Shown here: positions 30,423 through 39,072 of the stretch, one piece after another
How positions within the stretch are numbered: the first letter of the stretch is position 1
Layout: the number at the start of each line of letters is the position of its first letter
Source of the DNA: Pseudokineococcus lusitanus
GTDB lineage: Bacteria; Actinomycetota; Actinomycetes; Actinomycetales; Quadrisphaeraceae
DNA length: 64,000 nt
Assembly (NCBI RefSeq): GCF_003751265.1
Contig: NZ_RJKN01000005.1
Span: 62,001-126,000 of the forward strand
Direction: 5' to 3'
The notes under the pieces: model-generated
The model's database searches: none
Seen by the model: the letters and a program-made list of their open reading frames with translations, nothing else
What the model was told of the DNA's origin: nothing
Program-made: the position numbers and the translations under genes

Positions 30423-32234
30423 GTGACCGCCCCTGCCCTCGACCGCCCCGTCCACGACGAGCGCGACGACGAGCGCACCCTGCCCTCCCAGTCCCGCCGC
30501 GAGGACGTCCCGTCCGACGCCGCGACGGACGACACCCCCGGCGTCACCTTCGCCGACCTCGGCCTGCGCGCCGAGGTGCTCCGCGCCCTCGACGGCCTCG
30601 GCTACGAGGAGCCCACCCCCATCCAGGCCGAGTCGATCCCGGCCCTGCTGACCGGCGCCGACCTGCTCGGCCAGGCCGCGACCGGCACGGGCAAGACGGC
30701 GGCCTTCGCGCTGCCGCTGCTCGAGCAGGTGCCCACGGGCGGCGGCCGCCGCCCCGTCGGCCTCGTCCTCGTCCCGACCCGCGAGCTCGCGCTCCAGGTC
30801 TCCGAGGCCGTCGCCACCTACGGCAAGCACCTGGGCGCCCGCGTCCTCGCCGTCTACGGCGGCACGCCGATCGGCAAGCAGCTCCGCGAGCTCGAGCGGG
30901 GCGTCGACGTCGTCGTCGCCACCCCGGGCCGCGCGCTCGACCACATCGGCCGCGGCACGCTGCCCCTCGACGGGCTGCGCACCGTCGTCCTCGACGAGGC
31001 CGACGAGATGCTCGACATGGGCTTCGCGGAGGACATCGAGGAGATCCTCGCCGCCGCGCCGTCCGAGCGTCAGACGGTCCTCTTCTCGGCGACGATGCCG
31101 CCGCGCATCGACCGCATCGCCCGCCGCCACCAGCGCGAGCCCGTCCGCATCAGCATCCGTCGCGCCGCGCCCTCGCAGGGCGAGCAGCCGCTCGTCCGCC
31201 AGACGGCGTACCTCGTCGGCCGCCCGCACAAGGTCGCCGCGCTCGGCCGCATCCTCGACCTCGAGCAGCCGACGGCGGCCATCGTCTTCTGCCGCACCCG
31301 CGAGGAGGTCGACACCGTCACCGAGCGGCTCGGCACCCGTGGCTACCGGGCCGAGGGCCTCCACGGCGGCATGAGCCAGGAGCAGCGCGACAAGGTCGTG
31401 AGCCGCCTCCGGGCCGGCGCCACGCAGCTCCTCGTCGCCACCGACGTCGCCGCCCGGGGCCTCGACGTCGACGTGCTCACCCACGTCGTGAACTTCGACG
31501 TCCCCTCGGCGGCGGAGGCCTACGTCCACCGCATCGGCCGCGTCGGTCGCGCCGGCCGCGAGGGCGTCGCCCTCACGCTGGCCGAGCCCCGCGAGCGTCG
31601 TCAGCTCTCGGTCATCGAGCGCCTCACCGGCACCCCGCTGCCGGTGCTCCCGCTCCCGACCGTCGCGGACCTCCGCGCCTCGCGCCTCGAGACGACGCGC
31701 GGCCTCGTCTCGGCCGCCCTCGCCGGCGTCCGGGACGACCTCGAGGACGTCCGCGGCGTGCTCGACGCGCTGCTGGCCGACCACGACGCCGTCGACGTCG
31801 CGCTCGCCGCGCTGCGTCTGGCGCACGACGCGCGCGGCGCCACGGACGACCAGGAGATCCCCGCGCCGAGCGCCGGCCTGCGCTCCGGGCCCGGGCGGGA
31901 CAGCCGGGACGGCCGCGGGCCCGTCGGCCCCCGGGGCGGCGCGGCCGCCCGTGGCGGTCGCCCGCCGCGCTCCGGTGCCGCCGCCGGCAACGTCCGGCTC
32001 TTCGTCGGCGTCGGCCGCCGCGCCGGCGTCCGTCCCGGCGACCTCGTCGGCGCCATCGCCAACGAGACGTCGGTCGCGGGCCGCGACATCGGCGCCATCG
32101 AGATCACCGAGCGCTTCTCGCTCGTCGAGGTGCCCGAGCGCGCCGCCGACGACGTCGTGAGCGCCCTGCGCGGCAGCACCATCAAGGGCCGTCGCGCCAT
32201 GGTCCGCCGCGACCGGGACGACGAGGGCCGCTGA
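30423..32234 (+). CDS. deaD: DEAD-box RNA helicase with DbpA-type RNA-binding C-terminus (603 aa)
   Basis: GTG at 30423 has GAGGAG upstream. An acidic N-terminus of about 45 residues precedes the helicase core: Q-motif (TFADLGL..PTPIQAESIP), Walker A ATGTGKT, PTRELALQ, TPGR, DEAD, SAT, then domain 2 with FCRTREEVD, ATDVAARGLD and HRIGRVGRAGR. After a Gly/Arg-rich linker (about residues 480-520), residues 525-595 (NVRLFVGVGRRAGVRPGDLVGAIANETSVAG..IGAIEITERFSLVEVP) form a DbpA/CsdA RNA-binding domain. It unwinds RNA in ribosome assembly, mRNA decay and cold adaptation. A strong hairpin ends the transcript. Confidence 0.93.
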   Translation: MTAPALDRPVHDERDDERTLPSQSRREDVPSDAATDDTPGVTFADLGLRAEVLRALDGLGYEEPTPIQAESIPALLTGADLLGQAATGTGKTAAFALPLLEQVPTGGGRRPVGLVLVPTRELALQVSEAVATYGKHLGARVLAVYGGTPIGKQLRELERGVDVVVATPGRALDHIGRGTLPLDGLRTVVLDEADEMLDMGFAEDIEEILAAAPSERQTVLFSATMPPRIDRIARRHQREPVRISIRRAAPSQGEQPLVRQTAYLVGRPHKVAALGRILDLEQPTAAIVFCRTREEVDTVTERLGTRGYRAEGLHGGMSQEQRDKVVSRLRAGATQLLVATDVAARGLDVDVLTHVVNFDVPSAAEAYVHRIGRVGRAGREGVALTLAEPRERRQLSVIERLTGTPLPVLPLPTVADLRASRLETTRGLVSAALAGVRDDLEDVRGVLDALLADHDAVDVALAALRLAHDARGATDDQEIPAPSAGLRSGPGRDSRDGRGPVGPRGGAAARGGRPPRSGAAAGNVRLFVGVGRRAGVRPGDLVGAIANETSVAGRDIGAIEITERFSLVEVPERAADDVVSALRGSTIKGRRAMVRRDRDDEGR

Positions 32235-32246
32235 CCTCCCGCCCGT

Positions 32247-32294
32247 GACGACGAAGGCCCCCACCCGCTCCGGCGGGTGGGGGCCTTCGTCGTC
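32247..32294. terminator. Perfect 22-bp stem bidirectional terminator
   Basis: gacgacgaaggcccccaccc... (32247-32268) pairs exactly with 32273-32294 around a TCCG tetraloop. It lies 12 nt after the helicase stop and 7 nt after the stop of the convergent DUF3817 gene, so it serves both. Confidence 0.92.
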
Positions 32295-32301
32295 CGGCGG
32301 G

Positions 32302-32706
32302 TCAGGCGGGGGTGCGGTCGTCGAGGTGCCCGCGGCGCTGCGCCCACACCTCGAAGGCGATGGTCCCGAAGGGCGGGACCGCCGCCGCGAGGGACAGCAG
32401 GCCCACGACCGGCCGCCACTGCTGCACCCACCACGTGAGCAGCGCGACCGTGCCGTAGGCGACGAAGGCCGCCCCGTGGAGGGCGCCGAACACCTCGATC
32501 CCGCCGCGGCCGTGGCCCAGGAGGTAGTGCCACGTCATGCCGGCGAGCAGCCCGGCCCACGTCAGCGCCTCGACGACGGCGAGGACGCGGAAGGCCGTCC
32601 GCACCCGGGCGCGGACGAGGGGGGAGGCGGGCGGGCGGCGCAGACGGGCGACGAGCCGGGCCCCGCGTGAGGTGGTCGGTCGGGCAGCGCTGGTGGGACG
32701 GGCCAT
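32302..32706 (-). CDS. DUF3817 family membrane protein (134 aa)
   Basis: ATG at 32706. After a basic N-terminus the family pattern is clear: FRVLAVVEALTWAGLLAGMTWHYLLGHGRGGIEVFGALHGAAFVAYGTVALL, three or four membrane helices, and PFGTIAFEVWAQRRGHLD near the end. DUF3817 proteins are conserved integral membrane proteins of actinobacteria and some other bacteria without assigned function. Monocistronic and convergent with the helicase gene. Confidence 0.9.
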   Translation of the reverse strand: MARPTSAARPTTSRGARLVARLRRPPASPLVRARVRTAFRVLAVVEALTWAGLLAGMTWHYLLGHGRGGIEVFGALHGAAFVAYGTVALLTWWVQQWRPVVGLLSLAAAVPPFGTIAFEVWAQRRGHLDDRTPA

Positions 32707-32757
32707 GCCCCCATCGTCCCAGCCGCCCGGGTGCGCCCGGACGGGGCAGACGCGCCG

Positions 32758-32843
32758 ACCGACCTGCACACGTCCGGGTGAGGCCTGCCGCCGACGTCGT
32801 GACCTGGGACGACGCCCGAGCACGTGGACCTGTGCAGGTCGGT
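32758..32843. repeat. Inverted repeat, 13-bp perfect arms
   Basis: accgacctgcaca (32758-32770) and tgtgcaggtcggt (32831-32843) with further partial pairing inside (cgtcc / ggac). It fills the gap between the DUF3817 start and the end of the DUF3500 gene and may end the latter transcript. Confidence 0.6.
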
Positions 32844-32859
32844 GCGCGGCGCCGGCGGG

Positions 32860-34191
32860 TCAGGCCGCCGCGGTGGCGTCGGCGGAGGTCTCCTCCGGGG
32901 CGCCGCTCGGCGGCGTGCCGCCGTCGCCGGGGCCGCCGGCGGTGGCGCCGCCGCCCGCCCCCGGGCCGGACGTCGCCGCCTGCTGCGTGACGCTGCCCGC
33001 GTAGTCGTCCGTCGGGTCGCGGTAGATGGTGTGGACGTGGCCCCACCCGGAGGTCGTGACGCCGTCGACGTCGGCGCCGGCGGAGCCCTGCTGGGCCTGG
33101 AACGAGACGTACACGTCCGGCCCCGAGATCGAGAAGCTGATCCCGTCGCCGCTGGACATGTCGTAGGTCGTCTCGCCGGACCAGGCGACGACGGTGTCGT
33201 CGAGGGTGGCCTCGATCTCGGCCAGGGCGGTCGCCGTGGTCTCCTCGTCGGCCATGCCCGCCCAGCTCGCGACGAGCTGCAGCAGCAGCTCCCGCTGCTC
33301 GTCGGTGAGGTCGGCGCCCGTCAGCCCGGTGCCGGTGGCGAAGTCGCAGGTGTCACCGGGGGCGCAGGAGGTGACCTCGCCGGAGGTGAGCGTCGCCTGC
33401 TGCTCGGCGGTGAGGGAGTCGAAGAAGGCGAAAGCGTCGGTGTAGATGCCGTCGAAGGGCTGGACCTCGTCGCCATCGGCGTCGGTGTAGACCGCCGGCT
33501 GGACGCCCAGGTGGGTGGGCGCGAAGGTGATGGCGTCGGCGGTGCCGTCGAGGGTGGCGTTGATCCCGAGGTGGTGGCCGCCGACCTGGACGGTGAAGGC
33601 CGAGGTGTCGGAGGGGTCGCCGAAGAAGGCGATGTAGTACTGGCCGAGGCTCTCCTCGGTGCTGCTGGACTCGTCCGCCAGGTACTGGTCGCCGCCCATG
33701 ATCCCGGTGACCGTCGCGTAGCCCTCCTCGGACAGCAGCGCCTCGACGACTGCCATCGCGGCCGCCTGCTGCTCCGCGGTCAGGTCCGTGAGGTCCAGCC
33801 CGGCGCGCTCGACGAAGGTGACGGGGAAGTTCGACCACGACGTGGACTTCGTCTCGTCGTCGTAGGCGTAGAGCACCTGCTCCCGCTGCTCGTCGGTGAG
33901 CGTCGCGAGGAAGGCCTGGGCAGCGGCCGCGGTGTCGCTGATGGTGCCGGCGGTCGTCGTGGCGTCGGTGGTGCCGGCGGCGGTCGTGTCGATCGCCGAG
34001 GCGGTGGTCGCGTCGGTCGTGGCGGACGTCGTCGTGGTGGAGGTCGTGCCGGCCGACGACGTGTCCGTCGTCGTGGCGGCGCACCCGCCGAGCACGAGCG
34101 TGCCGACGAGGGCGAGCGACGTGACGGCGGTGGACAGGCGGCGGCGGCCGCGGGAGGCGAGGGCGCTGGGCGAGAGACGGTTCGAGGTCAT
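32860..34191 (-). CDS. DUF3500 family lipoprotein (443 aa)
   Basis: ATG at 34191 starts a lipoprotein signal peptide with lipobox LGGC (Cys37). A Thr/Ser-rich linker of about 45 residues follows. The DUF3500 domain (about 90-410) has AQAFLATLTDEQREQVLYAYDD, SNFPVTF, RAGLDLTDLTAEQQ, GQYYIAFFGDPSD, the family motif VGGHHLGINATL, and WAGMADEE and ISFQAQ-like strands. A Gly/Pro tail closes it. The DUF3500 family is secreted and of unknown reaction, often annotated as possible hydrolase or Pro-Thr binding. It diverges from the carboxylesterase gene. Confidence 0.88.
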   Translation of the reverse strand: MTSNRLSPSALASRGRRRLSTAVTSLALVGTLVLGGCAATTTDTSSAGTTSTTTTSATTDATTASAIDTTAAGTTDATTTAGTISDTAAAAQAFLATLTDEQREQVLYAYDDETKSTSWSNFPVTFVERAGLDLTDLTAEQQAAAMAVVEALLSEEGYATVTGIMGGDQYLADESSSTEESLGQYYIAFFGDPSDTSAFTVQVGGHHLGINATLDGTADAITFAPTHLGVQPAVYTDADGDEVQPFDGIYTDAFAFFDSLTAEQQATLTSGEVTSCAPGDTCDFATGTGLTGADLTDEQRELLLQLVASWAGMADEETTATALAEIEATLDDTVVAWSGETTYDMSSGDGISFSISGPDVYVSFQAQQGSAGADVDGVTTSGWGHVHTIYRDPTDDYAGSVTQQAATSGPGAGGGATAGGPGDGGTPPSGAPEETSADATAAA

Positions 34192-34302
34192 GGCCGGACC
34201 CTCGGCGCCGTCGTTGTGCGGCTCCTGTGCGGTCCCCATGAGAGGTCGACGAGTCGTCGCCGCCCGCTGGTGGGCCGGCCCGGGGCGGCCCACAGTGGCC
34301 GC

Positions 34303-35856
34303 GTGAGCAGCACCGCGACCGCCCCCGACGCCGCCCCCGTCGCGTCGCCGCCGACCGGGGCCGTCCGCGGCGTCCGTCGCAGCACCCCCCACGGCGAGGC
34401 CGACTCCTGGCGCGGCGTGCCCTACGCCCGCCCGCCGCTGGGCGCGCACCGCTTCGGGCCCGCCCGGCCGCACGAGCCGTGGACGGGCGTGCGCGACGCC
34501 ACGCGCCCCGGCCCGGCGAGCGCCCAGGTGGTCCCCGTCGTGCCCGGCCCGATCGGCCTGGCGCTGGGGACCACGGGCCGCCGGACCGAGGACTGCCTCA
34601 CCGTCGACGTCCACGCGCCGGCCGGCGCCGCCGCCGACGGCCGGCGTCGGCCCGTCCTCGTCTGGGTCCACGGCGGCGCCTTCTCCAGCGGCAGCCCCGG
34701 CGCCTACGACGGCGCAGGGCTCGCGGCCCGGGGCGACGTCGTCGTGGTCTGCGTGGGGTACCGGCTCGGCGTCCTCGGCTTCGTCGACGTCGGCGACGTC
34801 GTCGCTCGCACCCGGCCGGGCGGTCTCGGGGTCGACCCCGACCGCGTCCCCAGCAACCCGGGCCTGCGCGACGTCGTCCGGGCGCTGGAGTGGGTGCGGG
34901 ACGAGGTGGAGGCCTTCGGGGGCGACCCGGCACGGGTGACGCTGGCGGGGGAGTCGGCCGGCTCGGCGGCGGTCGCGCTGCTCATGACGAGCCCCGCCGC
35001 GAGAGGCCTCTTCGCGCAGGCGGTCTGCCAGAGCGGCGCGCTCACCATCGCGACCGACCGGGAGGACGCCGCCCGCCTGGCCCGGGACCTGTGCTCGCGG
35101 CTCGGCGTGAGCCGGGAGGAGCCGGAGGGCCTCTGGCGGGCGTCGACCCGGGAGGTGCTGGCGGTGGGGCAGGCGCTGTCCGCCACCCGGGCGCAGGGGC
35201 TGACGACCCGGCCGTGGTTCGACGACGACCTCCTGCCGGCGTCGCTGCCGGACGCCCACGCGGCGGACGTGCCGCCCGTGCCGCTGCTCGCGGGCACCAA
35301 CCGCGACGAGCACACGCTCTTCCGGACCGTCGCCCGCGACGTCCTGCCGGAGACGCGGGCCCGGCTCGTGGCCGCCCTGGAGGCGGCCGCCGGCCCCGAG
35401 GTCGTCGAGCAGGTGCTCCCCGCCTACCCGCGGGACGAGCGCGGCCTCACCGACCTCGGCAGCCACCTCGTCTTCACGATGCCGAGCGTCCACCACAGCG
35501 ACGCGCACGCCCGTCGGGCGCCGGTGTACCGCTACCGCCTCGACCGCGGCACCGCCGTCCTCGGCCTCGGCGCCACGCACGGCCTCGAGCTGCACCTGCT
35601 GTGGCCGAGCGCGGCCGGGAGGGCGCTGCGGCGGCTGGACCGCGACGGGACCCTCGCGGCCCTCGCCGACCGCCTGCAGCGGCACTGGCTGCACTTCGTC
35701 GCCCACGGCACGCCGGACCCCGCGCTCGGGGCCTGGCCGCGGTACGACGAGGAGCGCCGCGCCACGCTCGTGCTCGACGACGTCGACCGCGTCGTCGACG
35801 ACCCCGAGGGCGCCCAGCGGGAGGTGTGGCGGGGGAGGGACGTGCTCGTGCGGTGA
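34303..35856 (+). CDS. Type-B carboxylesterase (517 aa)
   Basis: GTG at 34303; earlier frame extensions have no protein sense. Family features in order: DSWRGVPYARPPLGAHRFGPARP, EDCLTVDVHAP, VLVWVHGGAFSSGS (oxyanion loop), RLGVLGF, the nucleophile Ser in GESAGS (about residue 218), NRDEHTLF with the acid, and GATHGLELHLLW with the catalytic His. There is no signal peptide, so it works in the cytosol. The family hydrolyses carboxyl esters broadly, including p-nitrobenzyl esters and lipids. A hairpin follows the stop. Confidence 0.92.
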   Translation: MSSTATAPDAAPVASPPTGAVRGVRRSTPHGEADSWRGVPYARPPLGAHRFGPARPHEPWTGVRDATRPGPASAQVVPVVPGPIGLALGTTGRRTEDCLTVDVHAPAGAAADGRRRPVLVWVHGGAFSSGSPGAYDGAGLAARGDVVVVCVGYRLGVLGFVDVGDVVARTRPGGLGVDPDRVPSNPGLRDVVRALEWVRDEVEAFGGDPARVTLAGESAGSAAVALLMTSPAARGLFAQAVCQSGALTIATDREDAARLARDLCSRLGVSREEPEGLWRASTREVLAVGQALSATRAQGLTTRPWFDDDLLPASLPDAHAADVPPVPLLAGTNRDEHTLFRTVARDVLPETRARLVAALEAAAGPEVVEQVLPAYPRDERGLTDLGSHLVFTMPSVHHSDAHARRAPVYRYRLDRGTAVLGLGATHGLELHLLWPSAAGRALRRLDRDGTLAALADRLQRHWLHFVAHGTPDPALGAWPRYDEERRATLVLDDVDRVVDDPEGAQREVWRGRDVLVR

Positions 35857-35863
35857 GCGCCGC

Positions 35864-35890
35864 GGCGCCCCGTCGCCGTCGCGGGGCGCC
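35864..35890 (+). terminator. Hairpin terminator after the carboxylesterase gene
   Basis: ggcgccccg (35864-35872) pairs exactly with cggggcgcc (35882-35890). It lies 8 nt past the stop and before the NhaA promoter region. No T-tract. Confidence 0.65.
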
Positions 35891-35989
35891 TCCGCGCGGC
35901 CGTACGCTGGGACCGCCCGCGGTCGCCGCGGCGGTGAGCCGGGAAGTCTGGTCGGCACTCCCGTCGTCGACCCCGGAGGTCAGCCCGCC

Positions 35990-37294
35990 GTGACCACGCC
36001 CATGAGCCCCACCGACCCGACCCCGGGCCCCCCCGGGGGGAGCAGCCTGGGTCACCACCCGTTGCCCGGTGGGCGCCACAGCCTCTCCGACGTCCTGTCC
36101 GGCGAGCGGCTCGGCGGCCTCCTCCTCCTCGCCGGTGCCGCCGTCGCGCTCGTGTGGGCCAACTCGCCGTGGCGGGGGACGTACGCGGGCATCGCCGAGA
36201 CGGTCGTCGGGCCGGCGTCGCTGCACCTCGACCTGTCCCTGGCCACGTGGGCGGCCGACGGGCTCCTCGCCGTCTTCTTCTTCGTCGTCGGGCTCGAGCT
36301 CAAGCGCGAGATCGTCGCGGGGACCCTGCGCGACCCCAAGACGGCGGCGGTGCCGGCCATCGCCGCCGTGGGCGGGATGGCGCTGCCGGCCGCGATCTAC
36401 ACGGTGGTCGTCCTCGTGTCGGGCGTCGACGCCCTGCACGGGTGGGCCGTGCCCACCGCGACGGACATCGCCTTCGCGGTGGCCGTGCTGGCCGTCGTCG
36501 GCAAGGGCCTGCCGGTGGGCCTGCGGACCTTCCTGCTGACGCTGGCCGTCGTCGACGACCTGCTCGCCATCACCATCATCGCGATCTTCTACACCGCGGA
36601 CCTCGCCGTCCTGTGGCTGCTGGCGGCGCTGCCGCTCGTCCTGCTCTTCGCGGTGCTGGCGCGGCTGCGGCCCGTGAGCGGTGCGACGCGGGTGGTCGTC
36701 CTCGTCGTCATGGCCGCCGCCGCCGTCGTGGCCTGGGCGATGGTGCACGAGTCGGGCGTCCACGCCACCGTCGCGGGTGTCGTCCTCGGCTTCACCGTGC
36801 CCGCCGTCGCCCGCCGCGGCGAGGCGCTGTCGCCCTCCGAGCGCTACGAGCACGCGGTGCGGCCCTGGTCGGCCGGCCTGGCGCTGCCCGTCTTCGCCTT
36901 CTTCGCCGCCGGCGTCTCCGTCGTCGACGCGGGCGGTCTCGGCAGCGTGCTGGGCCAGCCCGTCGCCCTCGCCGTCGTCCTCGGCCTCGTGGTGGGCAAG
37001 GTGTTCGGCATCATGGTCGTCACCACGCTCGTGGCCCGCCTGACGCCGTTGGAGATCCCCCAGGGGCTCCGCCCGTCCCACCTCCTCGGCGTCTCGCTGC
37101 TCGCCGGTATCGGCTTCACCGTCTCGCTGCTCATCAGCGAGCTGGCGTTCGAGCCCGGCGAGATGCAGGACGGCGCCAAGGTCGCCGTGCTCGTGGGCTC
37201 GCTCATCTCGGCGGTGCTCGCGTCGGTGGTCCTCACGCTGCAGCGTCGCGCGCTGCGCGACGACCCCGTCCTCGAGACCCGCGCGCAGCTCTGA
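35990..37294 (+). CDS. nhaA: Na+/H+ antiporter NhaA (434 aa)
   Basis: GTG at 35990 has GGAGG upstream. About eleven membrane helices are visible, with the NhaA signatures ALVWANSPW, FFFVVGLELKREIVAGTLRDPKTAAVPAIAAVGGM, WAVPTATDIAFAVAVLAVVG, the ion-binding Asp pair in AVVDDLLAITIIAIFYT (near residue 188) and LLAGIGFTVSLLISELAF. It exchanges cytosolic Na+ for external protons for pH and salt homeostasis. It is a single gene; the next gene starts 91 nt on with its own promoter. Confidence 0.96.
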   Translation: MTTPMSPTDPTPGPPGGSSLGHHPLPGGRHSLSDVLSGERLGGLLLLAGAAVALVWANSPWRGTYAGIAETVVGPASLHLDLSLATWAADGLLAVFFFVVGLELKREIVAGTLRDPKTAAVPAIAAVGGMALPAAIYTVVVLVSGVDALHGWAVPTATDIAFAVAVLAVVGKGLPVGLRTFLLTLAVVDDLLAITIIAIFYTADLAVLWLLAALPLVLLFAVLARLRPVSGATRVVVLVVMAAAAVVAWAMVHESGVHATVAGVVLGFTVPAVARRGEALSPSERYEHAVRPWSAGLALPVFAFFAAGVSVVDAGGLGSVLGQPVALAVVLGLVVGKVFGIMVVTTLVARLTPLEIPQGLRPSHLLGVSLLAGIGFTVSLLISELAFEPGEMQDGAKVAVLVGSLISAVLASVVLTLQRRALRDDPVLETRAQL

Positions 37295-37373
37295 CGGCCG
37301 CCCCTCGCGACCGGGCGCGGGGCGTGACCGGCGTCTCCCCGCGCCGGGTGCGTGGAGGTCCGTCGCGCCCACC

Positions 37374-37379
37374 TAAGAT
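37374..37379 (+). promoter_or_regulatory. -10 box TAAGAT of a leaderless promoter
   Basis: TAAGAT is a close match to the actinobacterial -10 and ends seven bases before the GTG at 37386. Transcription would therefore begin at the start codon. There is no ribosome site in front of that GTG. Confidence 0.55.
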
Positions 37380-37385
37380 CGCGGG

Positions 37386-38987
37386 GTGAGAGAGCCCTAC
37401 GCCGACGCCGGGCCGCTCATGGCCCTGTACGAGTCGGTGGACTGGGCGTCCACCCCGCTCGGCCCGCCGTCGGGCTGGGACCAGGCCCTGCGTCACGCCG
37501 TCGGTCTCGTCCTCACGACCCGCTTCCCTGCGACGCTGCTGTGGGGCGACGACCTCGTCCTCGTCTACAACGAGCCCTACGCGGAGACGATCGGCGAGAA
37601 GCACCCCGACGCCCTCGGGCGCCGCTGCGTCGACGTCTTCCCCGAGGCGTGGGCCGACATCGAGCCGATGCTCCGCGGCGTCCTCGCCGACGAGGGGCCC
37701 ACGTGGGCCGAGGACGTCCGGATGCCGCTCGCGGGGCCGGGCGGCAAGGTCCTCGAGCGCTTCTTCACCTTCGGCTACTCGCCGGTCCGGGACGACGAGG
37801 GGCGCGTCGTCGGCGTCCTCGACATCACCGCCGAGACGACGCACCAGGTCGTCGACCGCCGGCGCCTCGAGCTCCTGGCGCGCCTCAGCGAGCGGCTCAC
37901 CGACCTCGAGGACCCCGACCTCCTCGGGGAGGAGGCCCTGCCGCTGCTGCGCGCCGCGGCGCTGGACCTCCCGGAGGTCGACCTCCTGCCCGCGGTCGCC
38001 GGGGGCATGCCCGCGGGGCGGGACGTCGTCCTCGGCGGCACGACGGCGGCCGGCCGCACGCGGGCCCTCGTCCGGCTGCCGGGCGCGGCGCCCCGCCCGG
38101 AGCGCCCGGTGCTCGTCGTCGGCCTCCACGACGAGGTGCCCGCGGACGGGGTCTACCTCGAGTTCCTCGTGCTCGTCGCGGGCGTCCTCGGGACCGCCCT
38201 CGAGCGGGCGCGGGCGCACACCGCCGAGCGGGAGTCGGGAGCGCTGGCGCGCTCGATGTCGGAGGCGCTCCAGCGCGACCTGCTCGGGGAGCTCCCGCAG
38301 CCGGCGGGCCTCCAGCTCGCCGCGCGGTACCAGCCGGCCGGGTCGGACCTGCGGGTCGGCGGCGACTGGTACGACGCCTTCGTCGCGGCCGACGGGGGCA
38401 CGTGCGTCGTCGTCGGGGACGTCAGCGGCCACGACGCCGGGGCCGCCGTCGCGATGGCGCAGGTGCGCAACGTGCTGCGGGGCGTCGGGCACGCCCTCGC
38501 GGAGCCGCCCGCCCTCGTGCTGACGGCGCTCGACCGCGCGATGGGCGACCTCCGCGTCGGCGCGCTCGCCACCGGGGTCCTGGCCCGGGTGGAGCCCGTC
38601 GACGGCGCCCGCGACGGCGCGCACCTGCTGCGCTGGTCCAACGCCGGCCACCCCCCGCCGGTCCTCGTCCACCCCGACGGCCGGGCGGAGCTGCTGACGC
38701 GGCGCAGCGACCTCCTGCTCGGGCTGGGCGTCGAGGCGTCGCGGCGCGACCACGAGGTGCTGATGCCGCCCGGCTCGACGCTGCTGCTCTACACCGACGG
38801 CCTCGTGGAGCGGCGGGACGCGCACCTGTCCGACGGGATGACCTGGGTGCGCGAGGCGACGGCGGCGCTCGTGGCCGCCGGCGCGGACGCCGAGGAGCTG
38901 TGCGACGCCCTCCTGCAGCAGGTGGGCGCCGAGGTCGACGACGACGTGGCGCTCCTCGCCGTCCGCTGCCGCCGCCGCGGCGCCTGA
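37386..38987 (+). CDS. PAS-PP2C (SpoIIE-type) protein phosphatase (533 aa)
   Basis: GTG at 37386. Residues about 10-150 form a PAS domain (STPLGPPSGWDQALRHAVGLVLTTRFPATLLWGDDLVLVYNEPYAETIG..GVLDITAETT). Residues about 160-285 are a degenerate GAF-like sensor. Residues about 290-530 are the PP2C/SpoIIE catalytic domain: LQLAARYQPAGSDLRVGGDWYDAF, VVGDVSGHDAGAA, GHPPPVLV, LLLYTDGLVERRD and the C-terminal DDDVALLAVR. Metal-binding Asp residues are in place. Such proteins dephosphorylate anti-sigma antagonists, freeing stress or developmental sigma factors. The stimulus read by the PAS domain is unknown. No anti-sigma gene is adjacent. Confidence 0.92.
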   Translation: MREPYADAGPLMALYESVDWASTPLGPPSGWDQALRHAVGLVLTTRFPATLLWGDDLVLVYNEPYAETIGEKHPDALGRRCVDVFPEAWADIEPMLRGVLADEGPTWAEDVRMPLAGPGGKVLERFFTFGYSPVRDDEGRVVGVLDITAETTHQVVDRRRLELLARLSERLTDLEDPDLLGEEALPLLRAAALDLPEVDLLPAVAGGMPAGRDVVLGGTTAAGRTRALVRLPGAAPRPERPVLVVGLHDEVPADGVYLEFLVLVAGVLGTALERARAHTAERESGALARSMSEALQRDLLGELPQPAGLQLAARYQPAGSDLRVGGDWYDAFVAADGGTCVVVGDVSGHDAGAAVAMAQVRNVLRGVGHALAEPPALVLTALDRAMGDLRVGALATGVLARVEPVDGARDGAHLLRWSNAGHPPPVLVHPDGRAELLTRRSDLLLGLGVEASRRDHEVLMPPGSTLLLYTDGLVERRDAHLSDGMTWVREATAALVAAGADAEELCDALLQQVGAEVDDDVALLAVRCRRRGA

Positions 38988-39072
38988 CCCCGGCCGCCCC
39001 TCCACGCCGGCCCCTCACCGCCGACTCGTCACCGCCCGCGCCCCTCACCGGCGGCCGGGGCGGGTGGCGGGG

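Noticed and set aside
32860-35958. Single 1032-codon minus-strand frame joining the DUF3500 lipoprotein with the region opposite the esterase
   Set aside because: The lipoprotein signal peptide begins at 34191; everything upstream is the shadow of the carboxylesterase gene.
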